Assembly: GCF_028621895.1 (NCBI RefSeq)
Contig: NZ_CP117520.1
Coordinates: 1,674,001 to 1,738,000 of the forward strand
From: Acinetobacter sp. GSS19
GTDB lineage: Bacteria > Pseudomonadota > Gammaproteobacteria > Pseudomonadales > Moraxellaceae
DNA length: 64,000 nucleotides
Direction of reading: 5' to 3'
In this document: positions 28,806-38,479 of the stretch, one piece after another
Numbering within the stretch: the first letter of the stretch is position 1
Layout: each line of letters opens with the position of its first letter
Translations under genes and position numbers: made by a program
The notes under the pieces: generated by a model
Seen by the model: only the letters and a program-made list of their open reading frames with translations
Database searches by the model: none
What the model was told of the DNA's origin: nothing

Positions 28806-29726
28806 TTAAGGCACCCGAATTTTTACAGCATGCGGATACACACCAAACGTTAAAGGTGTCTCTATTTCTGCCAGCTCACCATCAATCGCCACCATCAATT
28901 TAGATTGTTTGCAACGCACGGTGACTTCAGTAGCACAAAAACTCTGAATCTCGGAAGCCTGTTCCAAGGTGCCACGCAGTAATAACCAGACCATTTTCAA
29001 CAAGGTCCATTTATCGCCACTGGCAACCGCCACACCGGCAATTCGCCCCTTGGCTGCACATTCTGCCACCTGTAGATTCATCTGTTGGAGTTGTAATTGA
29101 TTATTGCCAAAAAAGATAAGTGGCGTATCAATCGGATAATGTTCACCATTCACTTCCAATGACAACTGTAATTGTTCCCGTGCGCGTAACAGCACATCTA
29201 GAGCAGAACTGTAGGCATGCCAGGAAAAACGGCCTAGATAACGGTTGAACTGTTCCCTGCGCTGGATAAATAAGGGATATAAACCCAAACTGGCATTATT
29301 CAGATAGGCACGCCCATTTAAAGTTGCCACATGAATGGTGCGGTCTTGCCCAGTCAAAATCACGCGGGCAGCCTCCAACAGGTCTAGGGGAATATGTAAG
29401 GCACGCGCAACATAGTTAAACGTTCCCAAAGGCAAAATTCCGATCGGAATGTCACTCTGTAATAATTTCCCGATGACGGTGTTTAGTGTTCCATCCCCTC
29501 CAGCGACCACGATCATACCGGGAGTCTCAGCTTGGTGATGGTAGTCAATCAATGATTGCATCAATCCATCGAAATCCAGAACCTGATTCAGATCAAAAAC
29601 CTGTAGTTCAAAACCGTATGCCTTAAACAAATCCAGTACACATGCGTAAAGCTGCTCACGGTGAGGGGCATGAAAACCTGATCGCTGGTTATACAAGATC
29701 GATAAGGGCGGACGGACTACTGTCAT
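28806..29726 (-). CDS. DAGK-catalytic-domain lipid kinase (YegS-like)
   Basis: A 306-residue soluble kinase with an N-terminal DAGK_cat domain. The nucleotide motif V-A-G-G-D-G-T-L-N lies at about residue 70, preceded by Y-N-Q-R-S-G, and followed by I-G-I-L-P-L-G-T-F-N-Y-V-A-R. The C-terminal beta-sandwich ends V-A-I-D-G-E-L. Homologues phosphorylate diacylglycerol, sphingosine-like lipids or phosphatidylglycerol. The ATG at 29726 is chosen since the sequence before it is atypical for the family. First gene of a two-gene unit with the phosphoesterase. Confidence 0.88.
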   Translation of the reverse strand: MTVVRPPLSILYNQRSGFHAPHREQLYACVLDLFKAYGFELQVFDLNQVLDFDGLMQSLIDYHHQAETPGMIVVAGGDGTLNTVIGKLLQSDIPIGILPLGTFNYVARALHIPLDLLEAARVILTGQDRTIHVATLNGRAYLNNASLGLYPLFIQRREQFNRYLGRFSWHAYSSALDVLLRAREQLQLSLEVNGEHYPIDTPLIFFGNNQLQLQQMNLQVAECAAKGRIAGVAVASGDKWTLLKMVWLLLRGTLEQASEIQSFCATEVTVRCKQSKLMVAIDGELAEIETPLTFGVYPHAVKIRVP

Positions 29727-30131
29727 GACGATAGACCAAGATGAAGCATTTGATTTAATTTTGATCAATCAAGCTAGAATTTAAAGTGGCTTTATGTAAA
29801 ATTCGAATTACCACCATTTATTTAATCAATGATCGTTATTCCAGTTTAAACCTTATTATGTTTATGATTTTTAATATTATTTAATTATTAAATAATACCC
29901 ATAAAATATACGAATCGCACCATATTGGGGCTAAAAAAACTGTAAGTAACTGTTTCATAAACGCTTATCTGAATTTTTCTTGCCTCACTCCTGCCTTCGC
30001 CTGCTAAACGATAGTCTTATATTTTTCCGCGTTTTGTGCTTTAATACCGCCACTTTTTTATCGACTTCATCTGTTTGTTGTACCCCTTCAAATAGATTTG
30101 TACTTTGTACACATTTTAAGTAGGCCTCACC
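29727..30131. other. AT-rich divergent intergenic region upstream of pckG
   Basis: About 400 bases without a gene between the lipid kinase and pckG. A perfect AT-only palindrome with 11-base arms lies at 29875-29897. Direct copies of TTTGTAC occur just upstream of pckG (about 30096-30110). No clear sigma-70 pair was assigned. Confidence 0.6.
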
Positions 30132-31964
30132 ATGACCCCAGTGAACGCACCAGAATTCGTTCGTCACCCTAAGCTTATTGCATGGGTTGAAGAAATTGCG
30201 AAGTTAACCAAACCAGCTAAAATTGAATGGTGTGACGGTAGCGAAGAAGAATATCAACGTCTGATCGACTTGATGATCGCCAACGGCACCATGCAAAAAT
30301 TAAACCAAGAAAAACATCCTGGTTCTTACCTCGCAAACTCTGACCCTTCTGACGTTGCACGTGTTGAAGACCGTACCTTTATCTGCTCAGCAAATAAAGA
30401 AGATGCTGGCGCAACGAACAACTGGGAAGATCCAGCAGTTATGCGCGAAAAATTGAACGGTTTGTTTGACGGTTCAATGCAAGGTCGTACCATGTATGTG
30501 GTTCCTTTCTCAATGGGTCCTTTGGGCAGCCACATTGCGCACATCGGTATCGAATTGACTGACTCCCCATACGTTGCAGTCAGCATGCGTAAAATGGCAC
30601 GCATGGGCAAAGCAGTTTATGACGTATTAGGCACAGATGGCGAGTTCGTTCCATGTGTTCATACTGTTGGTGCACCACTTGCTGAAGGCCAAAAAGACGT
30701 TGCTTGGCCTTGCAACAAAGAAAAATATATCGTGCATTACCCAGAAACCCGTGAAATCTGGTCTTTCGGTTCAGGTTACGGCGGTAACGCACTTCTTGGT
30801 AAAAAATGTTTAGCACTTCGTATCGCCTCTGTCATGGGTCGTGAACAAGGCTGGTTAGCTGAACACATGCTGATTCTTGGCGTGACCAATCCACAAGGTG
30901 AAAAACACTACATCGCAGCAGCATTCCCGTCTGCATGTGGTAAAACCAACTTTGCCATGTTGATTCCACCAGCAGGTTATGAAGGCTGGAAAATCGAAAC
31001 CGTGGGTGATGACATCGCTTGGATCAAACCAGGTGAGGATGGTCGCTTGTACGCAATCAACCCAGAAGCAGGCTTCTTCGGCGTTGCACCAGGTACCAAC
31101 ACCAAAACTAACCCGAACTGTATGTCTACATTAAGCCACGACGTTATTTATACCAACGTTGCGGTCACAGACAATGGCGAAATCTGGTGGGAAGGTCTTT
31201 CTAAAGAAGTTCCAGCCAACCTTACCAACTGGAAAGGTCAGCCACACGTTGCTGGTGAAAAAGCTGCACATCCAAATGCTCGCTTCACTGTTTCAGCTTC
31301 TCAATGCCCTTCTATTGATGCTGACTGGGAAAATCCAGCAGGCGTACCAATCTCTGCGTTCATCTTCGGTGGTCGCCGTGCAGACACAGTGCCTTTAATT
31401 TCTGAAGCATTTGACTGGGTAGATGGCGTTTATAAAGCTGCAACCATGGGTTCAGAAACCACTGCTGCTGCTGTTGGTCAACAAGGTGTTGTTCGTCGTG
31501 ACCCATTCGCAATGCTCCCGTTTGCCGGTTACAACATGGCAGACTACTTTGCACACTGGTTAGAAATGGGCGAGAAAGTTGCTGAGAAAGCGAAAGCTGC
31601 AGGCAACAAACTTCCTGGTATCTACAATGTGAACTGGTTCCGTCGTGATGCTGAAGGCAACTTTGTATGGCCTGGTTTCGGTCAAAACATGCGTGTTCTT
31701 GAGTGGATTATTGACCGTTGTGAAGGTCGTGCTGACGCAGTTGAAACACCAATTGGCCGTGTTCCAACTTATGAACAATTGAACTGGACTGGTTTAGACT
31801 TCTCTAAAGAACAGTTTGAAACCGTGACTTCTCAAGACAAAGACCAATGGATTAAAGAGCTTGAAAGCCACACTGAATTGTTCAACAAACTGGGTGAGCG
31901 CTTACCAGAAGCTTTGAAAGCTCGTCAACAGCAATTGATTGAAGCTGTTAAATCTGCATCTTAA
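30132..31964 (+). CDS. pckG: Phosphoenolpyruvate carboxykinase (GTP)
   Basis: A 610-residue GTP-dependent enzyme converting oxaloacetate to phosphoenolpyruvate for gluconeogenesis, as needed by a bacterium growing on acids rather than sugars. The P-loop kinase motif F-P-S-A-C-G-K-T-N lies near residue 275, with the mobile-lid and metal segments around G-D-D-I-A-W. The sequence is collinear with GTP-type enzymes (about 600 residues) rather than ATP-type PckA (about 530). Codon usage looks biased towards highly expressed genes. A UUCG-loop terminator follows. Confidence 0.98.
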   Translation: MTPVNAPEFVRHPKLIAWVEEIAKLTKPAKIEWCDGSEEEYQRLIDLMIANGTMQKLNQEKHPGSYLANSDPSDVARVEDRTFICSANKEDAGATNNWEDPAVMREKLNGLFDGSMQGRTMYVVPFSMGPLGSHIAHIGIELTDSPYVAVSMRKMARMGKAVYDVLGTDGEFVPCVHTVGAPLAEGQKDVAWPCNKEKYIVHYPETREIWSFGSGYGGNALLGKKCLALRIASVMGREQGWLAEHMLILGVTNPQGEKHYIAAAFPSACGKTNFAMLIPPAGYEGWKIETVGDDIAWIKPGEDGRLYAINPEAGFFGVAPGTNTKTNPNCMSTLSHDVIYTNVAVTDNGEIWWEGLSKEVPANLTNWKGQPHVAGEKAAHPNARFTVSASQCPSIDADWENPAGVPISAFIFGGRRADTVPLISEAFDWVDGVYKAATMGSETTAAAVGQQGVVRRDPFAMLPFAGYNMADYFAHWLEMGEKVAEKAKAAGNKLPGIYNVNWFRRDAEGNFVWPGFGQNMRVLEWIIDRCEGRADAVETPIGRVPTYEQLNWTGLDFSKEQFETVTSQDKDQWIKELESHTELFNKLGERLPEALKARQQQLIEAVKSAS

Positions 31965-31981
31965 TTCAGATTAGATAGTCA

Positions 31982-32013
31982 AAAAACCAGTTACTTCGGT
32001 AACTGGTTTTTTT
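31982..32013 (+). terminator. Intrinsic terminator of pckG
   Basis: Nine-base arms ACCAGTTAC and GTAACTGGT around a TTCG tetraloop, followed by T6 and ATGCC. An A6 tract precedes it. Confidence 0.93.
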
Positions 32014-32152
32014 ATGCCTAAACGTCTGCAGTTGAACAACTTTGTGCAAATTTAGGCACTGTTTTTCCGAATAGAATTACGCTGCGCAGCATCGTTTCCA
32101 ATTGTAAGCTATGGCATACTAAAATATATTCTTCAGGCTTGGAATTATTACC

Positions 32153-32581
32153 ATGAACAATACTAAAAAATTAGGACTCTTCAGCCTACTCCTACTCGGG
32201 CTAAGCGCATGTCAGAGCACACCACAGGCCTATAATGGCGTTACAGGTTATCAAATTGAATCACGTTCGGAAGATCATGCAACACTTGCCTATACCCTCG
32301 CTGTACGCAGCAACCAGAATCTGGATGAACAAAAATTACAGAAAGCCTGCCAGAAAGTGTTAGGTTCCCAGAAAGATTATAAAATTACCGTATTAAGTGT
32401 GAGTGAAATCATCAATCCAACCCTCAACCAGCATCCGTATGGTGTGCAGATTGGTCAGTCACGTACTTCTTTTGAACTATCCAACACGCCTAGCCTGAAC
32501 AACAGTCAAGACTATGCCACTCGCCAAGCACTGGAAACCAAACCAGCCACCTTACGCGTGGTTCGGTATACCTGTTCTTAA
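32153..32581 (+). CDS. Small lipoprotein of unknown function
   Basis: A 142-residue protein with a lipoprotein signal (L-L-L-L-G-L-S-A-C), so Cys20 is the lipidated residue and the protein is likely anchored in the outer membrane, as S rather than D occupies position +3 region. The mature part has two more cysteines, one near K-A-C-Q-K and one at the end (Y-T-C-S), which could form a disulfide. I do not recognise a named family. It converges on the methyltransferase gene. Confidence 0.75.
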   Translation: MNNTKKLGLFSLLLLGLSACQSTPQAYNGVTGYQIESRSEDHATLAYTLAVRSNQNLDEQKLQKACQKVLGSQKDYKITVLSVSEIINPTLNQHPYGVQIGQSRTSFELSNTPSLNNSQDYATRQALETKPATLRVVRYTCS

Positions 32582-32589
32582 TCATGATC

Positions 32590-32623
32590 TTTACAAGATG
32601 CTGTGTTTACAGCGTCTTGTAAA
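32590..32623. terminator. Bidirectional terminator between lipoprotein and methyltransferase genes
   Basis: Long arms TTTACAAGATGCTGT and ACAGCGTCTTGTAAA with one mismatch and a GTTT loop. It overlaps the methyltransferase stop codon. T-runs are short in both directions. Confidence 0.65.
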
Positions 32624-33272
32624 AGCTGACATTACGGAATTCTTTGGCCTCATCCAGATCAGGCCAGGTGCTCGCACTGCGCTCATCAACTTTTGTATAT
32701 CGAGGATGACTAAAATTCTTTACCCGGCTGTCCGCAACCCACACCTCAGGTGCAAACTTTAAAAACTCATCGAGAAAAAAACGATTGCATTGATCATAGA
32801 GCACATCAGACGCCAGCAGCACATCCACTTGCTCTGCCCGATATAAATCATCCAGATATTCCAACTCAACCTGATTTAATGCAGCATTGGCCCGACAGGC
32901 AGCTAGACTCACCGGATCAATATCACAGCAAATGACCCGTTTTGCCCCTGCCATTTTTGCTGCAATCGCCACCACGCCTGAACCCGCGCCAAAATCCAGC
33001 ACCACCTTATCTTGAACATGCTCAGGCTCTGCAAGCAACCATTGCGCCATCGCCAAGCCAGAAGCCCAACAAAAAATCCAGTATGGAGTGTCATTCCAGA
33101 TCCGGCGAATCACCTCATCATCAAGTCGTTCTGTTGGAAAAACCGGAGGGATTAGCCACAACTCGATCTCCGCACCAGGCAACTGCTGTGCTTGTAATGC
33201 TGTACCTGGAATAATGGCATGTAATGCGGTTAATAAATTTTCAGGCGCTTGTAAGATTTTTACACCATCCAT
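32607..33272 (-). CDS. SAM-dependent methyltransferase, ETFB lysine methyltransferase-like
   Basis: A 221-residue class I methyltransferase. Motif I is V-L-D-F-G-A-G-S-G at about residue 90; the acidic end of strand 2 is in C-C-D-I-D-P; and the post-motif A-S-D-V-L-Y-D fits the D-x-x-Y/F group that contains METTL20 and bacterial homologues that methylate the beta subunit of electron transfer flavoprotein. The W-I-F-C-W-A-S-G segment is also shared with this group. Substrate is an inference. It is upstream of, and separated by a terminator from, nothing on its own strand except folD 5' of it. Confidence 0.8.
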   Translation of the reverse strand: MDGVKILQAPENLLTALHAIIPGTALQAQQLPGAEIELWLIPPVFPTERLDDEVIRRIWNDTPYWIFCWASGLAMAQWLLAEPEHVQDKVVLDFGAGSGVVAIAAKMAGAKRVICCDIDPVSLAACRANAALNQVELEYLDDLYRAEQVDVLLASDVLYDQCNRFFLDEFLKFAPEVWVADSRVKNFSHPRYTKVDERSASTWPDLDEAKEFRNVSFYKTL

Positions 33273-33305
33273 GACACAATTCTCTCATCGTGACTTTATT
33301 TCATT

Positions 33306-33339
33306 AAAAAGGCGGTGCAAACTTGATGTTTACACCGCC
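33306..33339 (-). terminator. Intrinsic terminator of folD
   Basis: On the minus strand arms GGCGGTG-AAAC and GTTT-CACCGCC with a short loop are followed by TTTTT. Positioned 25 bases after the folD stop. Confidence 0.9.
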
Positions 33340-33362
33340 CCATAACAGCAAATAGCCCCGTA

Positions 33363-34211
33363 TTAACCGAGTGCTTTTTCCGCTGCTTCTACCGTTTGAC
33401 GGATCAACGTCGTAATGGTCATTGGACCTACACCACCTGGAACTGGCGTGTAAGCAGAGGCAATTTCTTCAACACCTTGTAGCTGAATATCGCCCACACC
33501 ACCACCTTCACGCGGGTGGAAACCAGCATCAACGACTACTGCACCTGGCTTGATCCAGTCCTTCTGAATCAATTCCGCTTTACCCACGGCGCCGACGATA
33601 ATATCCGCCTGTTTCACCAATTCAGGTAAGTTTTGCGTGCGTGAGTGGCAGATGGTTACCGTTGAATTGGCCTGCAAAAGCATCATTGCCATTGGTTTAC
33701 CTAAAATCGCAGAACGGCCTACCACAACCGCATGTTTACCCGCGATTTCGATATTGTTTTCTTGCAGAATCGTCATGATGCCAGCTGGGGTTGCAGAACC
33801 ATACGCTGCTTCGCCCATCGCCATGCGGCCGAAACCTAGACAAGTCACGCCATCCACATCTTTGGCCAATGAAATGGCATCAAAGCAGGCACGCTCATCA
33901 ATTTGTGCAGGCACTGGGTGTTGTAGCAGGATTCCATGAACATCTGGGTTGGCATTCAATTTCTCGATTTCTGCCAACAACTGTTCCGTGGTGGTTTCCT
34001 GAGGTAATTCAATTTTCAGAGAATCCATCCCTACACGACGGCAGGCATTACCTTTCATACGAACGTAAGTCGCAGATGCACCATCGTCACCGACCAGAAT
34101 CGTTGCCAAAATTGGGGTACGACCTGTTTTTGCTTTCAGCGCTTCAACGCGTTGCAACAAGTCAGCTTCAATTGTTTTCGCTAATGCGCGACCATCTAAA
34201 ACCAATGCCAC
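33363..34211 (-). CDS. folD: Methylene-tetrahydrofolate dehydrogenase/cyclohydrolase
   Basis: A 282-residue bifunctional enzyme interconverting 5,10-methylene-, methenyl- and 10-formyl-tetrahydrofolate. The start is a GTG at 34211 with a GGAG site 8 bases upstream; the encoded start V-A-L-V-L-D-G-R and total length then match FolD homologues, whereas an extension to 34310 does not. Motifs present are Y-V-R-M-K-G-N-A (catalytic lysine), G-I-L-L-Q-H-P-V-P, the NADP loop G-R-S-A-I-L-G-K-P and the ending [10 protein letters not shown]. Monocistronic with its own terminator. Confidence 0.97.
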   Translation of the reverse strand: MALVLDGRALAKTIEADLLQRVEALKAKTGRTPILATILVGDDGASATYVRMKGNACRRVGMDSLKIELPQETTTEQLLAEIEKLNANPDVHGILLQHPVPAQIDERACFDAISLAKDVDGVTCLGFGRMAMGEAAYGSATPAGIMTILQENNIEIAGKHAVVVGRSAILGKPMAMMLLQANSTVTICHSRTQNLPELVKQADIIVGAVGKAELIQKDWIKPGAVVVDAGFHPREGGGVGDIQLQGVEEIASAYTPVPGGVGPMTITTLIRQTVEAAEKALG

Positions 34212-34363
34212 GGCACATCTCCAAAGTAGATATGAATCAATTCCGCAAATAATACATGATTCTGCAGGCAATTTTCTTCTATATGCTGATTTTATGTGCA
34301 CCCACACCATTTATAGTATTGTTTTTTTTACAAAGCTTGCTAATATGTGCATCACCAAGACAT

Positions 34364-34437
34364 GGCGGGGTGGCAGAGTGGTCATGCAGCGGACTGCAAC
34401 TCCGTGTACGCCGGTTCGATTCCGACCTCCGCCTCCA
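34364..34437 (+). tRNA. tRNA-Cys (anticodon GCA)
   Basis: Seventy-four bases including encoded CCA. Acceptor GGCGGGG pairs with CCTCCGCC (one G-T pair); the anticodon arm CGGACTGCAACTCCG presents GCA; the T-loop is GTTCGATTC. It is followed 10 bases later by tRNA-Leu. Confidence 0.97.
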
Positions 34438-34447
34438 ATCTTGTAAA

Positions 34448-34534
34448 GCCCGAGTGGTGAAATCGGTAGACACAGGGGATTTAAAATCCCCCGCCCTCAA
34501 AGGCGTGCCAGTTCGAGTCTGGCCTCGGGCACCA
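34448..34534 (+). tRNA. tRNA-Leu (anticodon TAA), copy 1
   Basis: Eighty-seven bases including encoded CCA. Acceptor GCCCGAG pairs with CTCGGGC; the anticodon arm GGGGATTTAAAATCCCC presents TAA; a long variable arm marks class II. Identical in sequence to the copy at 34856. The CCA end is also part of a downstream 10-base-pair hairpin. Confidence 0.97.
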
Positions 34535-34568
34535 TTTTAAATCAAATTAAAATGGTGTAATAAAAATA

Positions 34569-34590
34569 CCAGCGTCAGCTGGTTTTTTTA
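34569..34590 (+). terminator. Terminator of the tRNA-Cys/tRNA-Leu unit
   Basis: CCAGC and GCTGG around GTCA, then T7 and ATGCC. A closely similar hairpin follows the second tRNA-Leu. Confidence 0.85.
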
Positions 34591-34594
34591 TGCC

Positions 34595-34855
34595 TGCAAT
34601 AATACATATCACATAAATCCTTTTCTGCTTTATGTTCAAATTTTAAAAGCCTCCTTCCAATTATCATCAACTGATCGTTATATTCCGCATACCACTGATT
34701 GATTCCCCCATCTCATCATGCACAATTTAATTTTTATGACCTATATTAGCCATTGAGCATGAATACGTAATTTTTAAACATTTAAGCGTTAAGATTGCTG
34801 ATTTTACTGAAAATCTATTGCCAAGCTCCGTAGGCTTCTTTATGATTGCCGCTAT
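34595..34855. other. Intergenic region between the two tRNA-Leu copies
   Basis: About 260 AT-rich bases with no gene. It presumably contains the promoter of the second tRNA-Leu. No direct repeat, transposon remnant or attachment site is evident. Confidence 0.5.
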
Positions 34856-34942
34856 GCCCGAGTGGTGAAATCGGTAGACACAGGGGATTTAAAATCCCCC
34901 GCCCTCAAAGGCGTGCCAGTTCGAGTCTGGCCTCGGGCACCA
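34856..34942 (+). tRNA. tRNA-Leu (anticodon TAA), copy 2
   Basis: Identical to the copy at 34448 over all 87 bases. The similarity continues into the downstream hairpin and terminator with a few differences, showing that gene and terminator were duplicated as a unit. Confidence 0.97.
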
Positions 34943-34976
34943 TTTTAAACTAAGTTAAAATGGTGTAATAAAAATC

Positions 34977-34998
34977 CCAGCGTATGCTGGTTTTTTTA
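34977..34998 (+). terminator. Terminator of the second tRNA-Leu
   Basis: CCAGC and GCTGG around GTAT followed by T7 and ATGCC; the loop differs from that of copy 1 (GTCA). Confidence 0.85.
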
Positions 34999-35091
34999 TG
35001 CCTACTCCTAAATAGACTGATTGAGCAAAGTAAACATTGATCACAACGATAAAAGTCAGCTCAAGCCCATCAAGCTAACATCTTAAAACCT

Positions 35092-35406
35092 TTACCATTC
35101 CCGGTTGGCAATCAGCTCTTCCATTTCAATATCAAAATAACCTGCTTCCTGCAGCACCATCATCATGGCTTCAGCTATATAATCTGCTGCCGTATCATCC
35201 AGTGATGAATCGCAATCTTCGAATTTAGGCTTCATTTTGTTGATCTTACCGATGGTTTCATGTGCCTCATGATAAATTGCTTGATTCGACAATCCACCCT
35301 TTGCGACCTGCTTGGCAAATGGTCGCAGTAACTGTTTTAGCTCATCGACCAAAACATCCGGATAGTAATCATCGTCATACATCGGGATCAGTAAGTCATC
35401 CAGCAT
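35092..35406 (-). CDS. DUF5713 family protein
   Basis: A 104-residue, strongly acidic protein. The sequence D-D-Y-Y-P-D-V-L-V-D-E-L-K near the start, an alternation of helices and the ending E-E-L-I-A-N-R-E-W match DUF5713. No signal peptide or known catalytic motif is seen. The ATG at 35406 is chosen; a GTG at 35418 in a GTGAG context is an alternative. It follows folP on the same strand but behind a good terminator, at the position that glmM holds in many gammaproteobacteria. Confidence 0.78.
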   Translation of the reverse strand: MLDDLLIPMYDDDYYPDVLVDELKQLLRPFAKQVAKGGLSNQAIYHEAHETIGKINKMKPKFEDCDSSLDDTAADYIAEAMMMVLQEAGYFDIEMEELIANREW

Positions 35407-35425
35407 ATTTTTACTCACAATAAAA

Positions 35426-35448
35426 ATCCGAGTGCAAAACACTCGGAT
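35426..35448 (-). terminator. Intrinsic terminator of folP
   Basis: On the minus strand ATCCGAGTG and CACTCGGAT around a TTTTG loop, followed by TTTT. It would also sit in the leader of the DUF5713 gene. Confidence 0.88.
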
Positions 35449-35470
35449 AAAATTTGATAATCATGTTTGA

Positions 35471-36322
35471 TTAGGCATGCATTGTAGCATGCCAGACTTT
35501 GATCGCATCACTCATGGCTTTAACGTCATGCGCACGTACCATACACGCGCCCTGCTGGATACTCATCAAATGCGCTGCGACCGAACCTACCGCGCGATGA
35601 TGGGCATCTGCACCGCCAAGCGCCTCACCAATAAAACGCTTGCGTGATAGTGCTGAAAGGATTGGATAGCCCATCTCATTCAGACGATAGAATTCTTGCA
35701 AGAGTTTCAGATTTTGTTGGGCATTTTTGGCAAAACCAAAGCCCGGATCAATCATGATATTTTCGCGGCGAATACCGGCTTGCAAGGCATCATCCACACG
35801 TTGTTGCAATTCTTGCATGACATCAGTCACTACATCATTATATTGATCCAGATTGTTCATGGTCGTGGGTTCGCCACGCATATGCATAATCATCACCGGA
35901 ATATCGAGTTCAGCAGCGGTTTGCAAGGCATTAGGACGCGTCAATGCACGTACGTCATTCCAGATGTGTGCACCTGCCTCCACAGCAGCACGCATCACCT
36001 CAGGCTGTGAAGTATCAATCGATAACACGATATCATAGGCTGACAATGCTTCAACCACCGGAATTACTCGGCGGATTTCTTCTTCTACAGTCACAGGTGA
36101 AGCACCAGGACGAGTCGACTCCCCACCAATATCAATGACGGTCGCACCATCTGCCATCATTTGCAAGGCATGAGCAACTGCCTGCTCTTTTTCATTATGC
36201 CGTCCACCATCACTGAAGGAATCCGGCGTCACATTTAAAATCCCCATCACGTGCGGCTTGGACAAATCTAGGCTTAAACGTCCACATTGCAAGATTTGCT
36301 GGGGTAAAGGCATCAGCCGCAT
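35471..36322 (-). CDS. folP: Dihydropteroate synthase
   Basis: A 283-residue TIM-barrel enzyme joining p-aminobenzoate to dihydropterin pyrophosphate; the target of sulfonamides. Motifs present are G-I-L-N-V-T-P-D-S-F-S-D-G-G, G-G-E-S-T-R-P-G, the D-P-G-F-G-F strand and L-S-R-K-R-F-I-G near the end. The ATG at 36322 has AGGAG at proper spacing. It follows ftsH at 134 bases with a probable terminator between, in the conserved rlmE-ftsH-folP order. Confidence 0.97.
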   Translation of the reverse strand: MRLMPLPQQILQCGRLSLDLSKPHVMGILNVTPDSFSDGGRHNEKEQAVAHALQMMADGATVIDIGGESTRPGASPVTVEEEIRRVIPVVEALSAYDIVLSIDTSQPEVMRAAVEAGAHIWNDVRALTRPNALQTAAELDIPVMIMHMRGEPTTMNNLDQYNDVVTDVMQELQQRVDDALQAGIRRENIMIDPGFGFAKNAQQNLKLLQEFYRLNEMGYPILSALSRKRFIGEALGGADAHHRAVGSVAAHLMSIQQGACMVRAHDVKAMSDAIKVWHATMHA

Positions 36323-36415
36323 GAAACATCTCCTGATCGAAATTCAAGGTATTGTAACAAGCTCTCCGATGCAACAGGCTGAAATCTTTTCAAAGGATAA
36401 AGTGAACATAATAAA

Positions 36416-36440
36416 AAAGAGCCTCTGACGAGACTCTTTT
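36416..36440 (-). terminator. Terminator of ftsH
   Basis: AAAAGAG-CTC and GAG-CTCTTTT arms with one mismatch and a short loop, followed on the minus strand by T6. It lies just after the ftsH stop. Confidence 0.8.
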
Positions 36441-36456
36441 GATGTATGAATAAGAA

Positions 36457-38346
36457 TTAGTTTGCTGGTAAAGGCGGTGGTGTCGATGGACCGTTGCTCG
36501 GCGTTACATCTAACACTGGATTTTCAGCTACATACACTTTTGGTGGCTGTGGTTCACGACCTTCCATGATGTCACGGATCTGGTCACGATCAATGGTTTC
36601 CCACTCCATCAAAGCTTTCACCATCGCATGTGCGATATCCTTGTGATTTTCTAGGATACCCCAAGCCACTTTGTACTGCTCATCTAAAATACGGCGTACT
36701 TCCGCGTCCACTTGTTGTTGGGTCGCTTCAGAAATCGTACGGCTACCAATACTGCCCAAGAAAGATTGCTGTGAGTCATCTTCATAGACCATCACACCCA
36801 TCTTGTCTGACATACCGTATTTGGTCACCATTGCACGGGCCAATTTGGTTGCACGCTCAAAGTCATTGGATGCACCTGTCGATTGCTGATTTAAGAAAAT
36901 CTCTTCAGCGATACGACCACCAAACAGGATCGACAATTCATTCAGCATCTTGTCTTTGTAATGGCTAATCTGGTCTTGCTCTGGCAACTGCCAAGTGACA
37001 CCCAACGCCCAACCACGCGGCATAATCGTTACTTTATGCACAGGATCGGTACCTGGCAAGATTTCAGCCACAATCGCATGACCTGCTTCATGATAAGCAG
37101 TTGCACGACGCTCTTCTTCGCGCAGTACCATTGACTTACGTTCAGGACCCATGAAGATTTTGTCTTTTGCATCTTCAAAGTCATGCATATCGACGGTGTT
37201 TTTATTGCGACGTGCTGCAAACAAGGCAGCTTCGTTCACCAAGTTGGCTAACTGTGCACCCGAGAAGCCAGGTGTACCACGTGCCAGAACTTTGACATCA
37301 ACACCAGTGACTGATGGCAATTTTTTCAAGTGCACATTCAGAATCTGTTCACGGCCTTTAATGTCTGGCAGACCCACCATCACTTGACGGTCAAAACGAC
37401 CCGGACGCAATAAGGCTTTATCCAGTACATCCGCACGGTTGGTCGCAGCAATCACGATAATCCCTTCATTGCCTTCAAAACCATCCATTTCCACCAACAT
37501 CTGGTTCAAGGTCTGCTCACGCTCATCGTGACCACCACCGGTACCTGAACCACGATGACGACCCACTGCATCAATCTCGTCAATAAAGATGATGCATGGC
37601 GCATGACGTTTTGCCTGCTCGAACATGTCACGTACACGTGATGCACCAACACCCACGAACATTTCAACAAAGTCAGAACCTGAAATGCTAAAGAAAGGCA
37701 CTTTAGCTTCACCCGCAATGGCTTTCGCTAAAAGCGTTTTACCGGTACCCGGTGGACCCACCATAAGTACGCCTTTGGGAATAGTTGCACCAAGGCGCTT
37801 GAATTTTGCAGGGTCTTTCAGAAAATCAACGATTTCAACGACTTCTTGTTTTGCTTCATCACAACCCGCGACATCAGCAAAGGTGACTTTGATCTGGTCT
37901 TCAGAAAGCATTTTTGCTTTTGACTTGCCGAAGCTCATTGGACCGTTTTTACCACCTGCACCACCACCCATGTTGCGCATAAAGAACATGAATAACAAAA
38001 TGATTAAAAGTACAGGGAAGCTCGCGATGAGAAGTTGCATCAACAGACCTTGACGCTGTGGTGCAGTACCCACAACTTCAACGTTGTTTTTAATCAGATT
38101 CGGCATCAATTCAGGGTCTTGAACCGCAGGACGAATGCTTTCAAACTCTGAACCGTTGGTTTTTTGGCCACTAATTCTTTCACCATCAATAGTGACTTGC
38201 TTAATCTGACCTGCATTCACCGCAGCGACAAACTGTGAATAGTTCATCGCAGCAGGCTTATTGCGGTCACTGATGTTGCTGAAAATCAAAATCAGCACAC
38301 CCAGTATAATCAGCCACAATACGGCATTCTTAAAGAGATCGCTCAA
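36457..38346 (-). CDS. ftsH: ATP-dependent membrane zinc protease FtsH
   Basis: A 629-residue AAA+ protease anchored by two N-terminal membrane helices (about 6-24 and 100-122). It degrades membrane proteins and regulators such as sigma-32 and LpxC in relatives. Walker A G-P-P-G-T-G-K-T (about 195), Walker B I-I-F-I-D-E-I-D, the second region of homology [10 protein letters not shown] and the zinc site H-E-A-G-H are all intact. The C-terminal tail is proline-rich. It follows rlmE by 133 bases in the usual heat-shock-linked pair. Confidence 0.98.
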   Translation of the reverse strand: MSDLFKNAVLWLIILGVLILIFSNISDRNKPAAMNYSQFVAAVNAGQIKQVTIDGERISGQKTNGSEFESIRPAVQDPELMPNLIKNNVEVVGTAPQRQGLLMQLLIASFPVLLIILLFMFFMRNMGGGAGGKNGPMSFGKSKAKMLSEDQIKVTFADVAGCDEAKQEVVEIVDFLKDPAKFKRLGATIPKGVLMVGPPGTGKTLLAKAIAGEAKVPFFSISGSDFVEMFVGVGASRVRDMFEQAKRHAPCIIFIDEIDAVGRHRGSGTGGGHDEREQTLNQMLVEMDGFEGNEGIIVIAATNRADVLDKALLRPGRFDRQVMVGLPDIKGREQILNVHLKKLPSVTGVDVKVLARGTPGFSGAQLANLVNEAALFAARRNKNTVDMHDFEDAKDKIFMGPERKSMVLREEERRATAYHEAGHAIVAEILPGTDPVHKVTIMPRGWALGVTWQLPEQDQISHYKDKMLNELSILFGGRIAEEIFLNQQSTGASNDFERATKLARAMVTKYGMSDKMGVMVYEDDSQQSFLGSIGSRTISEATQQQVDAEVRRILDEQYKVAWGILENHKDIAHAMVKALMEWETIDRDQIRDIMEGREPQPPKVYVAENPVLDVTPSNGPSTPPPLPAN

Positions 38347-38479
38347 AGCTTTATTCCCATATCATTTCAATTTGATCATGCCCAGATTTGGCTGACCCTC
38401 ACAAACAGCTGGTAAAACAGCTTGCAACAATTTAAAAAAGTACAAAATGCACAATTTTTAATTACTTGGCAAGTAAAGA

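Noticed and set aside
34212..34310. Upstream extension of folD
   Set aside because: The extra residues do not resemble FolD, and the GTG at 34211 has a well-placed GGAG site.
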